Below are positions 51,580 to 60,054 of a stretch of DNA of 64,000 bases, piece by piece. Within the stretch, counting starts at the first letter, position 1. Each line of letters begins with the position of its first letter. The notes under the pieces are model-generated. The model did no database searches and was not told the DNA's origin. It worked only from the letters and a program-made list of their open reading frames with translations. The position numbers were made by a program, and so were the translations under genes. Location: positions 1,108,070 through 1,172,069 of the forward strand of contig NZ_JQEZ01000001.1 of the NCBI RefSeq assembly GCF_000743705.1. The letters are read 5' to 3'. Origin of the DNA: Ruegeria halocynthiae. Its GTDB lineage: Bacteria; Pseudomonadota; Alphaproteobacteria; Rhodobacterales; Rhodobacteraceae.

Positions 51580-52797
51580 TTAACCGTTGTTTGCCAACTC
51601 TTCTTCTGGTTTCTCGTCAGAGGTTTCGTCTTCTGCCACCGGATCGGTGCTAACGTCGTCATCGTATTCTTCATCCGGAACACCAAGCGCGCTTTTGACC
51701 GCTTTGTCATCCGGATTTGAGGCCCGTACGGCGTCGAGGACGTGATCTTGCTGTTGCATTGCCATGGTGTCGTCGTCAGAAAAATCGCCCTTGTAATGGC
51801 CCAGGAGGCTGTCCTCTGCTTCATGCACGGCCTCTGCAGAAGCCTGTTGATCCTCAGTTGGACGATCAATCGGGTTCCCAGCGTCATCGGTGGTTATGTC
51901 GTGTGCATCTTTAACATCCTGTGCGTCATCCAAGACATCAGGATTAGTTGTTCCTGGATTCGCTGCTTCGTCAGCCAGGACATCCTCGGCCTCTTGCAGG
52001 GACATGGGGGCATCGTCCAAATACCCAAATGCCGCTGAGATTTCTCTTATATCCTCAGGGCTGTATGGATTGTCTTCCCCCATGGCGTGATTGAATTTAG
52101 CGTCCGCTACGGCGAGACCGGCGGCAAGACTGACTGGCCCGGTACCCTTCGTAAACTGACCATTGGCAATATGCGCAAGCTTTGCATTGACGCTGGAGTT
52201 GATAGCACCATTCAGCTTGCCAAGGTTGCGCGGTTCAAGCGTACCATCCTCAAGATATTTTGCTTTGCGACTAGCGGGTCTCAGAGATTTCTTGACTGTC
52301 GTTCTTTTTGTTTGCGCTTTGGTGCTTAGCGTCTTGTTGCCTTTGAACAAGCTCTTGATGCCGCCTTGTCGCTTGGTGTTGGCTTTGCCTTTGCTCCCGG
52401 TCATCAGGCCCTTCAGAGAGAATTTTCCGCCCTTCGAAGATTTCGACTTGGAAGTGCCTGATCCAGAAGTGTTTCGGCCTGACTTTCCAGCAGCTTTACT
52501 TGTGTCACCCTTAGACGCGGCAGATCCGCCACCCTTGCTGTGGCCTTTTCCATGGCCGCCACCATCGCCTTGGCTGTTCCCGCCGCCATTTCCGTTTCCG
52601 CCACCGTTGCCGCCACCTTTTCCGCCAGAATTGCCGTTTCCATTTCCGCCGCCGTTTCCTTTACCACCGCCGTTTCCCTTGCCTTCCTTTGCGAAGGCAA
52701 CATCCGGCGTTACGATCGCTCCAACAATCGCTGTGGACCCCAGTAAGGAAATTGCCATAGCGGAAACCTTCATTAGGCTGGTCAAACTGGTTTTCAT
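51580..52797 (-). CDS. Secreted Gly/Asn-rich protein with basic middle and acidic C-terminus
   Basis: 405-aa protein. Signal peptide at 1-36 (ends DVAFAK). Residues about 38-90 are a low-complexity Gly/Asn/Lys stretch (KGNGGG, GNGNGNSGG, GKGGGNGGG units); about 95-190 is strongly basic and Ser/Lys/Gly-rich; about 190-270 is more globular (LNGAINSSVNAKLAHIANGQFTKG); about 270-405 is acidic (EEYDDDVSTDPVAEDE). No enzyme motif. The 5-prime end faces a second Gly/Asn-repeat protein across a shared promoter region, and both share GNGNGNSGG-type units. Probably an exported matrix or surface protein; function unknown. Confidence 0.78.
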   Translation of the reverse strand: MKTSLTSLMKVSAMAISLLGSTAIVGAIVTPDVAFAKEGKGNGGGKGNGGGNGNGNSGGKGGGNGGGNGNGGGNSQGDGGGHGKGHSKGGGSAASKGDTSKAAGKSGRNTSGSGTSKSKSSKGGKFSLKGLMTGSKGKANTKRQGGIKSLFKGNKTLSTKAQTKRTTVKKSLRPASRKAKYLEDGTLEPRNLGKLNGAINSSVNAKLAHIANGQFTKGTGPVSLAAGLAVADAKFNHAMGEDNPYSPEDIREISAAFGYLDDAPMSLQEAEDVLADEAANPGTTNPDVLDDAQDVKDAHDITTDDAGNPIDRPTEDQQASAEAVHEAEDSLLGHYKGDFSDDDTMAMQQQDHVLDAVRASNPDDKAVKSALGVPDEEYDDDVSTDPVAEDETSDEKPEEELANNG

Positions 52798-52936
52798 GAC
52801 AATCCTCGTTTATTGAATGCAAATCTCGCCTAACAGCGCGTAACGATACGCTCCGAAGACGCTGGGGTTTGTGTCGGAATCAGGAACCAACGCCCAGATT
52901 AAAGCCCATTATTGTTGAACCCGCGACTAACTGTCC

Positions 52937-52954
52937 GTTCACCGCCAGTTCACC
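52937..52954 (+). promoter_or_regulatory. Candidate OmpR-type direct-repeat operator
   Basis: GTTCACC at 52937-52943 is repeated exactly at 52948-52954, an 11-bp period (7-bp half-sites, 4-bp spacer) typical of OmpR/PhoB-family binding sites. It lies 50 bp upstream of the PepSY-like gene, which precedes an OmpR-type response regulator gene, so autogenous control is suggested. Only two half-sites are seen. Confidence 0.5.
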
Positions 52955-53003
52955 TTAAAACCAGTAGATTTTGGGGGTGCATGCGCGATAATGAGTATTG
53001 AAG

Positions 53004-53639
53004 ATGAAGAGGCTTCTGATCATCGCTTGTCTGTTCGCCTTTCTCCAGGCTGGAGAGGGGCATGCTGCTGCGCGTGAATTGAAACAGTCTGAATTGCGCA
53101 AAGCGACAACATCCGGCAGCGCCATTCGGCTGAAAAGAGTCATCAAAGGTGTGGAAAGGGTCTTTGGCGGGACCCCGGTGGACGCCCGCGCCTTTCAGGC
53201 TGACAAGGTCTACTACCGCATTCTGGTCAAAAAACCCGACGGAAGAATTATCAGCGTCATCGTCAATGCTCAAACGGGCGTTGTCGTGCCCAATCGTTCT
53301 ACTGTTGGACGCCAGATCTCCGACGCGGCTCGATCCACAGCTGGTAACTCTGCCAACGCTAATTCCCAGGCGAAATCCAACAACAGCCAGGCGAACAGCG
53401 GAAATGGGAACGGCAACTCCGGTGGGAACGGGAACGGGAACTCTGGCGGGAACGGGAACGGAAACTCCGGCGGGAACGGGAACGGAAACTCCGGCGGGAA
53501 TGGGAACGGCAACTCTGGCGGGAATGGGAACGGCAACTCCGGCGGGAATGGGAACGGCAACTCCGGCGGGAATGGGAACGGAAACTCCGGCGGGAATGGG
53601 AACGGAAACTCCGGCGGGAACGGTGGTGGTAAAAAATAG
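53004..53639 (+). CDS. Secreted PepSY-like protein with C-terminal Gly/Asn octapeptide repeats
   Basis: 211-aa protein. Signal peptide at residues 1-22 (LLIIACLFAFLQAGEGHAAA). Residues about 25-100 form a PepSY-like alpha/beta module (SAIRLKRVIKGVERVFGG; ADKVYYRILVKKPDGRIISVIVNAQTGVV). The C-terminal half is nine copies of GNGNGNSG encoded by 24-bp repeats, ending GGGKK. ATG 53004 is used; TTG 52998 is in frame just upstream. It is followed by an OmpR-type response regulator after 38 bp, so it likely belongs to the same regulon or acts as a periplasmic partner of that two-component system. Confidence 0.82.
   Translation: MKRLLIIACLFAFLQAGEGHAAARELKQSELRKATTSGSAIRLKRVIKGVERVFGGTPVDARAFQADKVYYRILVKKPDGRIISVIVNAQTGVVVPNRSTVGRQISDAARSTAGNSANANSQAKSNNSQANSGNGNGNSGGNGNGNSGGNGNGNSGGNGNGNSGGNGNGNSGGNGNGNSGGNGNGNSGGNGNGNSGGNGNGNSGGNGGGKK
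53400..53615 (+). repeat. Nine tandem 24-bp in-frame repeats
   Basis: Nine adjacent 24-bp units, consensus GGGAATGGGAACGGCAACTC plus CGGC, each encoding GNGNGNSG. Units 3/4, 6/7 and 8/9 are identical pairs; others differ at one to a few third positions, a pattern expected from recent unit duplication. Units are a multiple of three, so copy-number change would not break the gene. Confidence 0.93.
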
Positions 53640-53677
53640 TGTTTAAACTATTGATCACACACCTGTAGATTCGAGAT

Positions 53678-54337
53678 ATGAGAATTTTAGTCGCCGAAGA
53701 CGAACCGCACCTTTGCGATCAAGTCAAAAAACTGCTGAACGCAGAGGGACGAGTGGTCGACATTGCCAATAATGGCGTTGATGCCCTGCATTTGGGATCA
53801 ACCGAACCGTATGACATGATCATCCTCGACATCGGCTTGCCGCAGCGCGACGGTATCTCTGTTTTGCGTGAATGGCGGGGAGCCGGCATCAAGACACCGG
53901 TCCTGATACTAACGGCCCGCGATGGCTGGAGCGAACGGGTCGATGGGTTGGATGCGGGTGCAGATGACTATATGACCAAGCCGTTCCATTTGCCGGAACT
54001 GGCTGCGCGGGTCCGCGCCATTCTGCGTCGTCAAAGCGGACAACTGAACCCTGTAATCGAGATGGGGAATGTCATTCTCGATACACGCTATGGTCGGGTG
54101 ACCGCCGACGGGGTTCCGGTTGACTTGACCGCACAGGAAATCGCGGTGCTAACCTACCTGGCTCATAACGCGGGTCGTATGGTCCCAAGAACTGAGCTTT
54201 CGGAGCATATCTACGAATATGATGGCGATCGGGACTCAAACACCATTGCTGTTTTCATCAATCGCCTACGCAAGAAGTTGGGACCAGACTTGATCACAAC
54301 GGTTCGGGGTCGTGGATATATGGTCGATTCTGGCTGA
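53678..54337 (+). CDS. OmpR-family response regulator
   Basis: 219-aa two-domain regulator. The receiver domain has the acidic pair E7/D8, phospho-acceptor D51 (MIILDIGLPQRDG), T (LILTARD) and K (TKPFHLPELAARVRAIL). The C-terminal winged helix is at about 125-217 (VDLTAQEIAVLTYLAHNAGRMVPRTELSEHIYEYD; IAVFINRLRKKLG). It is followed by its cognate kinase in a TGATG overlap. Probable targets include the adjacent PepSY/GN-repeat genes. Confidence 0.93.
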   Translation: MRILVAEDEPHLCDQVKKLLNAEGRVVDIANNGVDALHLGSTEPYDMIILDIGLPQRDGISVLREWRGAGIKTPVLILTARDGWSERVDGLDAGADDYMTKPFHLPELAARVRAILRRQSGQLNPVIEMGNVILDTRYGRVTADGVPVDLTAQEIAVLTYLAHNAGRMVPRTELSEHIYEYDGDRDSNTIAVFINRLRKKLGPDLITTVRGRGYMVDSG

Positions 54338-55695
54338 TGTTATCACTGCGTCAACGGGCTTTGTTTGGAGGGGTCGCATCCGGGGCTTTATCCGTTGGTG
54401 TGGGCACGCTGGCTGTTTTCTCTTATATCGATTCCCGCGTTTCAAGTCAGTTCGACGCCGCGCTTCTTGACCGGCACACGCAACTTGTCGTCGGGCTGAG
54501 TGTGACAACACAGAACCCCGATGCATTGCGCGATATCATGTTCGATCCGGCCTATAGCACGCCATATTCAGGCCGATACTGGCAAATCTCAAACGCGGAC
54601 GGAGAGGTTTTCACGTCCGCTTCGCTGTTTGACGAAACCATTGCGGAACCGTCCGGTTCCCCTGAAAACGCCACACTTTGGAACACTTCAGGCCCAGAAG
54701 ACGAAGTGCTTCGTAGCGTCTACCAAACAATTTCCTACGAAGATGGAACCATTTGGGGCGTCAGCGTTGCCGAAAGCCAGTCCCAACTGATCAATGAACG
54801 CAGGGCAGCTCAGCGCAGTTTGCTGCCCGTATTCGGGCTTGTCGGCCTGATTGGTGTTGCGGGTTCTTTGCTGCTTATGACGTTTATACTGGGGCCACTG
54901 CAAAAACTGCGAACGGATGTGTCTCACCGATGGGACTTTGATGACGACCTCGACCCGGCGGATTATCCAGAAGAGGTGGCCCCTCTGGTCGAGGACCTCA
55001 ACCAGCTCTTACGTCGCAATCGGGATATTGTATCCGGCTCTCGCAGGCACGCTGCCGATCTCGCTCATGCTCTGAAAACACCGGCAGCCATTCTGCGAAA
55101 CGAACTGCAAGGCATGACCGAGAGCGATGTCAGCACTGGAATCGCTCAGGAGGCTTTGGATCGGATTGATGCTCAACTCGGTCGGTCGCTTGCGCGGCTG
55201 CGGGCGATAAACACAGCAGAGCTGACGCATTCTCGCACAGATGTTTCAAATTCGGTCAATCGGCTAATACGGCTTTTCTCAACAATGGCCGAAAGAGATG
55301 GAAAAACCCTTGAAATCAGCAATGATCCTGAACTCTGGGTCCGCATGGACACTCAGGATTTTGAAGAGGTTCTTGGAAATTTGTTGGACAACGCAGTCAA
55401 ATGGTGTCGCAGCACCGTAAGACTGACGGCACAACGCCGGGCAGGCAGTATCGAAGTTTGCATCGAAGATGACGGCCCCGGAATTCCAGAAAATGCACGG
55501 CCCGAAGCGCTGCGCTCCGGGGGGCGTCTTGATACCTCGTTCAAAGGCAGCGGGCTAGGACTAGCAATTGCAGTTGATTTGCTGAACGCTTACGGTGCCC
55601 GGCTTGAATTGGGGAAATCGGACTCCCTGGGTGGATTGAATAGTCGGGTGGTGATCCCGACCAACATAAAACCAACACCGGCGCAAGTGAGTTAA
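54337..55695 (+). CDS. Two-component sensor histidine kinase (PhoQ/QseC-like)
   Basis: 452-aa membrane kinase: helices at about 10-30 and 165-187, a periplasmic sensor of about 130 residues, a HAMP-like linker, a dimerisation/phospho-acceptor domain with H244 (DLAHALKTPAAILRNELQG), and an ATPase with N-box NLLDNAVKWC, DDGPGIPENARPEAL and GSGLGLAIAVDLL. The LAHALKTP motif is the PhoQ-type H-box. Coupled to the upstream regulator by one-base overlap. The periplasmic stimulus is unknown. Confidence 0.92.
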   Translation: MLSLRQRALFGGVASGALSVGVGTLAVFSYIDSRVSSQFDAALLDRHTQLVVGLSVTTQNPDALRDIMFDPAYSTPYSGRYWQISNADGEVFTSASLFDETIAEPSGSPENATLWNTSGPEDEVLRSVYQTISYEDGTIWGVSVAESQSQLINERRAAQRSLLPVFGLVGLIGVAGSLLLMTFILGPLQKLRTDVSHRWDFDDDLDPADYPEEVAPLVEDLNQLLRRNRDIVSGSRRHAADLAHALKTPAAILRNELQGMTESDVSTGIAQEALDRIDAQLGRSLARLRAINTAELTHSRTDVSNSVNRLIRLFSTMAERDGKTLEISNDPELWVRMDTQDFEEVLGNLLDNAVKWCRSTVRLTAQRRAGSIEVCIEDDGPGIPENARPEALRSGGRLDTSFKGSGLGLAIAVDLLNAYGARLELGKSDSLGGLNSRVVIPTNIKPTPAQVS

Positions 55696-55857
55696 TACGA
55701 TACCCTACCATCCTTGGTCTTGAAAAAGAGCGTTGCCCGAAGTGGTGTTACGCCTCTGCGATCGTCACTTCATTGCAGGTAGCAAGCTTTGGCGCTTTCC
55801 AAGTCATTATGACGTCTCTAGGTTTGGCGGAGTAACTAATTATAGGCTGGTACTCGT

Positions 55858-57681
55858 TTGACGGACCTCAATGATCAGGAATTCGAAAGCGAATTGCGTA
55901 TCCACGAAGCGTTGGATGTTGCTTCTACAACGCCTATCTTTTCATTTTACACACTCATAGCCTATTCGGTGATAATCACTCAGATTGGTTTCGCAAATCT
56001 GACACCACCCGCGATTGCAGCGGTGACGATATTACTGATCATGAATCTGATGGGGTTGAAAAGCTACTACAAGCTACGCAACAAGCCGCGCCCCATATCA
56101 ATTTCCCCACGTCGGTTGCGCGTGTTTCTAATCACATCGTTAATCCTTGGCACGAGCTGGGGTAGTTTTAATTTTTTCATGTTTCCAACCTTGGAACCAC
56201 ATGAACAAATGTTGCTGTACCTCTTTACATTCATTGGTGGATTTGGCGCGGCCACAACGGTTTCGCTCAGGGTTTCATGGGGGTTTTCTGGCCCGATCAT
56301 GGGTTTAACGTGGTTGGCAATGCTACTTTGGGGCTCGCTTGATTGGTATATCAACACAGTCACGGTTCTGGGGTCCGTATTCGCAATCACACAGCTTACG
56401 CTTCTGACTCGGAAAAGTGCGATCAAAGGCATCAGATTGACGCTGGCTAACACAAAGGCGCTGGACGATCAGCTTAAGGCCGAAAATCAGATGCGTGAAC
56501 TGGCGCGCATTCCCGAAGAAAACCCAAACCCGGTCTTGCGTGTCACGGAACAGGGTGAATTAACTTATGCAAATAAGGCGAGCGCTCCATTGATCGAAGC
56601 ACTGCAGCTGAGGGTTGGTGACAGAGTAGGAACGGGATGGCGCAAGCGCGTCGCCAAAGGTTTGAGTGGGGATCAACGGCAAGATTTCGAGTACGAAGCC
56701 GGTGGTCAGATCTATACCCTTTTGCTTTGGCCAGTTCCGGAAGGCGGGTACGCGAACATTTACGGCCGGGATATTACCACCCAAAAACATGCGGAAAGAG
56801 AACTGCGTGTAGCAAAGAATTCTGCTGAAGCGGCCAAGGAGGAAGCAGAGAAAACTCTCGCCGATCTTAAAAAGACGCAAAACTCACTTATCCATGCCGA
56901 GAAAATGGCAAGTCTGGGTCAGTTGACGGCGGGTATTGCTCATGAAATCAAAAATCCGCTGAATTTTGTCAACAACTTCTCCAAGCTTTCAGCAGAGATG
57001 ATGGACGAACTGATGGCAGTCTTAAAGGCGCCCATCGCAACGCTGGAAGAAGAAGACCGGGAGGATGCCCAAGATCTGATGCAGACGGTCACAGAAAACC
57101 TGACAAAAATCGAAGAGCACGGGCGCCGGGCGGACAGCATCGTCAAAAACATGCTGATGCACTCGCATGAGGGGGGGGCAGAAAAGCAGCTAATCGATCT
57201 GAACGCGCTGGTTTTGGAGGCGGTGAACCTTGCATACCATGGCGCGCGCGCTGCGAATAAGTCGTTCAATGTGGATCTACAAACCGATTTGTCTGATGAT
57301 GTCGGTCAGATTGAATGCCTGCCGCAAGAACTGCAGCGGGTGGTCTTGAATATCTGTTCTAATGGCATGTACGAAGCAGCCAAGTATGCGCGCGCATCCG
57401 ACCGCGAGCCGCAACTGAAAGTAGCGACGCGCGTAAATTCTGGTCGCTATGAAGTACTTATCTCAGACAACGGAGGCGGCATCCCGAATGACATGCGAGA
57501 GAAGATTTTTGACCCGTTTTTTACGACCAAACCCACCGGCGAAGGCACCGGGCTGGGCTTGTCGATGAGCTTCGACATCATAAAACAGCACGGTGGGTTA
57601 TTGACGTTTGACTCCGAGGTAGGTGTTGGCACGACTTTTTGTTTTGAATTGCCCGCTCCAGGCGGTGACGACCTATGCTGA
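55858..57681 (+). CDS. Membrane histidine kinase with PAS domain
   Basis: 607-aa kinase. The N-terminal about 180 residues hold roughly six membrane helices, followed by a PAS-like domain at about 215-310 (NPNPVLRVTEQGELTYANKASAPLIEAL; YGRDITTQKHAERELR), a coiled coil, HisKA with H362 (MASLGQLTAGIAHEIKNPLNFVNNF), and an HATPase (NICSNGMYEAA; ISDNGGGIPNDMREKIFDPFFTTKPTGEGTGLGLSMS). The start appears to be TTG 55858, as no in-frame ATG precedes the conserved part. It overlaps the downstream receiver gene by 7 bp, forming a three-gene signalling operon. Confidence 0.88.
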   Translation: MTDLNDQEFESELRIHEALDVASTTPIFSFYTLIAYSVIITQIGFANLTPPAIAAVTILLIMNLMGLKSYYKLRNKPRPISISPRRLRVFLITSLILGTSWGSFNFFMFPTLEPHEQMLLYLFTFIGGFGAATTVSLRVSWGFSGPIMGLTWLAMLLWGSLDWYINTVTVLGSVFAITQLTLLTRKSAIKGIRLTLANTKALDDQLKAENQMRELARIPEENPNPVLRVTEQGELTYANKASAPLIEALQLRVGDRVGTGWRKRVAKGLSGDQRQDFEYEAGGQIYTLLLWPVPEGGYANIYGRDITTQKHAERELRVAKNSAEAAKEEAEKTLADLKKTQNSLIHAEKMASLGQLTAGIAHEIKNPLNFVNNFSKLSAEMMDELMAVLKAPIATLEEEDREDAQDLMQTVTENLTKIEEHGRRADSIVKNMLMHSHEGGAEKQLIDLNALVLEAVNLAYHGARAANKSFNVDLQTDLSDDVGQIECLPQELQRVVLNICSNGMYEAAKYARASDREPQLKVATRVNSGRYEVLISDNGGGIPNDMREKIFDPFFTTKPTGEGTGLGLSMSFDIIKQHGGLLTFDSEVGVGTTFCFELPAPGGDDLC

Positions 57682-58064
57682 CAATCCTGCTTGTGGATGA
57701 TGAACCTGACGCGGAGGCTCTGTTCCAGCAGAATTTCCGGCGGGAAATCCGCAAAAAGCAATATGATTTTCTGTTTGCCCAATCTGGTGAGGAAGCCCTG
57801 AGTAAATTCGTCGAACCGGTTGCGCCCGATGTGCTAGTGTTGCTGTCGGACATTAACATGCCGGGTATGACCGGCCTGGAATTGCTCGATCAGGTCATGG
57901 CACGGATGCCGGACCTACCCGTCATTATGGTGACAGCCTATGGCGACAAAAATACTGAAAATGACGCGTTGATCCGCGGGGCACGCAGTCTGGTTTCTAA
58001 ACCCGTCGACTTCGGGCTCTTGAAAGAGATGCTGTCCAGTATAATCGGCGAGACGGAGCGGTGA
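57675..58064 (+). CDS. Single-domain response regulator
   Basis: 129-aa stand-alone receiver domain: DDE at residues 8-10, phospho-acceptor D59 (LLSDINMPGMTG), T/S (VTAYGD) and K (VSKPVDFGLLKEML). Sequence is very close to the receiver of the next gene (shared FRREIRK, SDINMP, AYGD), indicating tandem duplication. ATG 57675 lies inside the kinase 3' end. Likely phosphorylated by the upstream kinase, acting as a competitor or as a relay for the cyclase. Confidence 0.9.
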   Translation: MLTILLVDDEPDAEALFQQNFRREIRKKQYDFLFAQSGEEALSKFVEPVAPDVLVLLSDINMPGMTGLELLDQVMARMPDLPVIMVTAYGDKNTENDALIRGARSLVSKPVDFGLLKEMLSSIIGETER

Positions 58065-59323
58065 TGGAAAAAGCGCGTATTCTTGTCGTTGATGATGAGC
58101 CTGATGTAGAGGCGCTTGTCACGCAGAAATTTCGGCGTGAAATTCGCAAAGGTCAGATGGAGTTTGTCTTCGCGCAGAACGGACAGGAGGCGCTGGATCA
58201 TCTTGCGTCGGACCCGGATGTGCTGATGGTCCTGTCGGATATCAACATGCCAAAGATGGACGGGCTTACATTGCTGAGCCGTCTCGGCGAAGATCACCAG
58301 GACCTCAAAACGGTTGTCATCTCGGCCTATGGCGATCTTGACAACATCCGCACTGCTATGAACCGCGGCGCTTTTGACTTTCTGACCAAGCCGATTGAAT
58401 TCGAAGACCTCGAAACAACTATTCAGAAGACGCTGACCCATCTGCGGATGTTCCGACGTCTGCAGCGCGAAAAGGCCGAGGCAGAGCTCGCCCGCGCGAC
58501 TCTGTCGAGATATTTCTCGCCGAGTGTTGTGCGTTCTCTATCAGAATGTCCCGGCGACGTTCAGAAAGGGGGAGAGCGTTGTGTCGCGACGTTTATGTTC
58601 ACCGATTTGGCAGGGTTCACTCCCCTGGTCGAAACCCTGGACTCTGAAACCATTGTGGCTCTGTTAAGCGACTATATTGACGGCATAGCAAAGATCGTTT
58701 TTGACAATGACGGTACGGTTATGAAAATCAATGGGGACGCCGTGAATGCAGTGTTCGGAGCACCCGTACAACAGCCTGATCACGCAACTCGCGCCGTGCA
58801 GACGGCGTTGGAAATTGATGTATTTGCAGAAAAGTTCCGGCAAGACTGGAATGACCGTGGCGTGGATCTGGGGGCCACACGCATCGGCGTAAATACCGGG
58901 CAGGCCATTGTCGGAAACTTTGGTGGAAAATCATTTTTTGATTACACAGCCTACGGCGACAGTGTGAATGTCGCGGCACGGCTTGAAGCAGCGAACAAGG
59001 ATCTTGGCACCCGGATTTGTGTAAGTGGCGCAACGCGCGATCAGATAGAAGATTTTTCCGGACGCCCGGCGGGCGACTTGTTACTGCCTGGGAAATCTAC
59101 GGCGCTGGCTGCTTTTGAGCCGTTGCCCACTGACCAGAGCGCGCATCCTGCGATTAAAAAGTACTGCGAGGCATATGGAAAGCTGGCCGAAGACGCGGCA
59201 GACGCACGTCAGTCTTTTGCGGCCCTTGTTGCGGACCTGCCGAATGATCCGCTTACCCTTCTGCACCTGCAACGCACGCTTTCGGGTGCTCGGAACGTAG
59301 AGATTAAGATCAGTCAGAAGTAG
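58064..59323 (+). CDS. Response regulator with class III adenylate/guanylate cyclase output
   Basis: 419-aa fusion of receiver (residues 1-125; DDE at 10-12, D59 in LSDINMPKMDG, TKPIEFEDLETTIQKTL) and class III cyclase (about 165-350). The cyclase has TFMFTDLAGFTPL and KINGDAVNAVFGAP for metal binding, TRIGVNTGQAIVGNFG and YTAYGDSVNVAARLEAANKD. It should make cAMP or cGMP when phosphorylated. ATG 58064 overlaps the previous stop (GTGATG); a GTG at 58061 is also possible. A second cyclase gene in the window lies at 35780. Confidence 0.9.
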   Translation: MEKARILVVDDEPDVEALVTQKFRREIRKGQMEFVFAQNGQEALDHLASDPDVLMVLSDINMPKMDGLTLLSRLGEDHQDLKTVVISAYGDLDNIRTAMNRGAFDFLTKPIEFEDLETTIQKTLTHLRMFRRLQREKAEAELARATLSRYFSPSVVRSLSECPGDVQKGGERCVATFMFTDLAGFTPLVETLDSETIVALLSDYIDGIAKIVFDNDGTVMKINGDAVNAVFGAPVQQPDHATRAVQTALEIDVFAEKFRQDWNDRGVDLGATRIGVNTGQAIVGNFGGKSFFDYTAYGDSVNVAARLEAANKDLGTRICVSGATRDQIEDFSGRPAGDLLLPGKSTALAAFEPLPTDQSAHPAIKKYCEAYGKLAEDAADARQSFAALVADLPNDPLTLLHLQRTLSGARNVEIKISQK

Positions 59324-59837
59324 CATTAGATGCGGATTAGCTTTTCGACCACTGATCCGCACAATTGGGGTGGTGTGCCGACAACACTAGTTATTTCTTG
59401 ATTTTCCGCTTCGGCTTTCCAGATTGCAGACGTTGGCGCAAACGTAGCGAAAGCTCCGCACGTCAGCCATCCATTGTGTAGATGATCGTGCGATCGCAGC
59501 GAATGTGGGCAGCGGACGCAGCATTGGGCGGTACTGGCTAACGGCTGGTATGGGCCGATTGACACAGGGCAAAGAGTTACAGACATGCCTAGCCGGGGTG
59601 AGATTAACGATGTCAAAGAGCGGCGCATGAGCGCTTACTCAATAGTCATAAACTGGTTGGAAAACATTGAAAGTGGCGTTTCGGGCCCCCTATACAACGC
59701 TTACCGCCTATCTCGGTGCGTTCAGGATGCTGCTCTTTGCTGTGTGGCGTAGCACCGCTGTAGCACCAGTCGCTAAGGCTCCAAACGCAGAAAGCGCCCC
59801 ATGGGGCGTTAGTGCGTTGTATTAGTGTGGTTAAGTT
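59324..59837. other. Intergenic region between signalling operon and attachment site
   Basis: 514 bp without a supported gene. It holds an imperfect hairpin at 59331-59361 (TGCGGATTAG / CTGATCCGCA, one mismatch) just after the cyclase stop, which may end that operon. A palindrome CGCCCCATGGGGCG at 59795-59808 would act as the terminator of the tRNA fragment read on the minus strand. The middle (about 59400-59660) looks like decayed coding or dispersed intergenic sequence. Confidence 0.5.
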
Positions 59838-59882
59838 TGGTTGCGGGAGTAGGATTTGAACCTACGACCTTCAGGTTATGAG
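59838..59882 (-). other. 3' half of a CAT-anticodon tRNA (attachment-site remnant)
   Basis: Read on the minus strand these 45 nt run from the anticodon loop CTCATAA through the 3' anticodon stem, variable loop, a perfect T-arm (GTAGG-TTCAAAT-CCTAC) and acceptor strand to CCA. The 5' half of a tRNA is absent: the sequence to the right does not pair. This is the usual product of tyrosine-recombinase integration into the 3' end of a tRNA gene, here tRNA-Met or tRNA-Ile2 (both have CAT). The integrase gene starts 172 bp to the right. Confidence 0.82.
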
Positions 59883-60003
59883 ATAGCTTACGCCCACTTG
59901 CACCAACTACGCTCGAAAACTCTGTACTACCCTATCTTATTGGAAACGTTGTTTTATTATTGACGACCGCGCCACTCAATTCCTACCTCTTACGCCATGA
60001 ACC

Positions 60004-60031
60004 GCTTCCAGTTGCTTCCACAATGCTTCCA
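60004..60031 (+). repeat. Three GCTTCCA direct repeats before the integrase gene
   Basis: GCTTCCA occurs at 60004-60010, 60014-60020 and 60025-60031, spaced 10 and 11 bp, i.e. one helical turn. It lies 24 bp upstream of the integrase start and 120-150 bp from the tRNA-derived att core, positions expected for integrase arm-type sites or an autoregulatory operator. Confidence 0.6.
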
Positions 60032-60054
60032 CGGGGCGAAGACAAGTAAAGGGA

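Noticed and set aside
53400..53615. CRISPR array
   Set aside because: The 24-bp units are contiguous with no spacers and lie in frame inside a coding gene.
53149..53646. Alternative-frame ORF through the 24-bp repeats giving Thr/Pro/Gly repeats
   Set aside because: Any frame through a repeat whose length is a multiple of three stays open; only the GNGNGNSG frame has a signal peptide and a folded N-terminal domain.
59838..59882. Complete functional tRNA gene
   Set aside because: Only the 3' half is present; the flanking sequence cannot form the D-arm, the 5' anticodon stem or the 5' acceptor strand.
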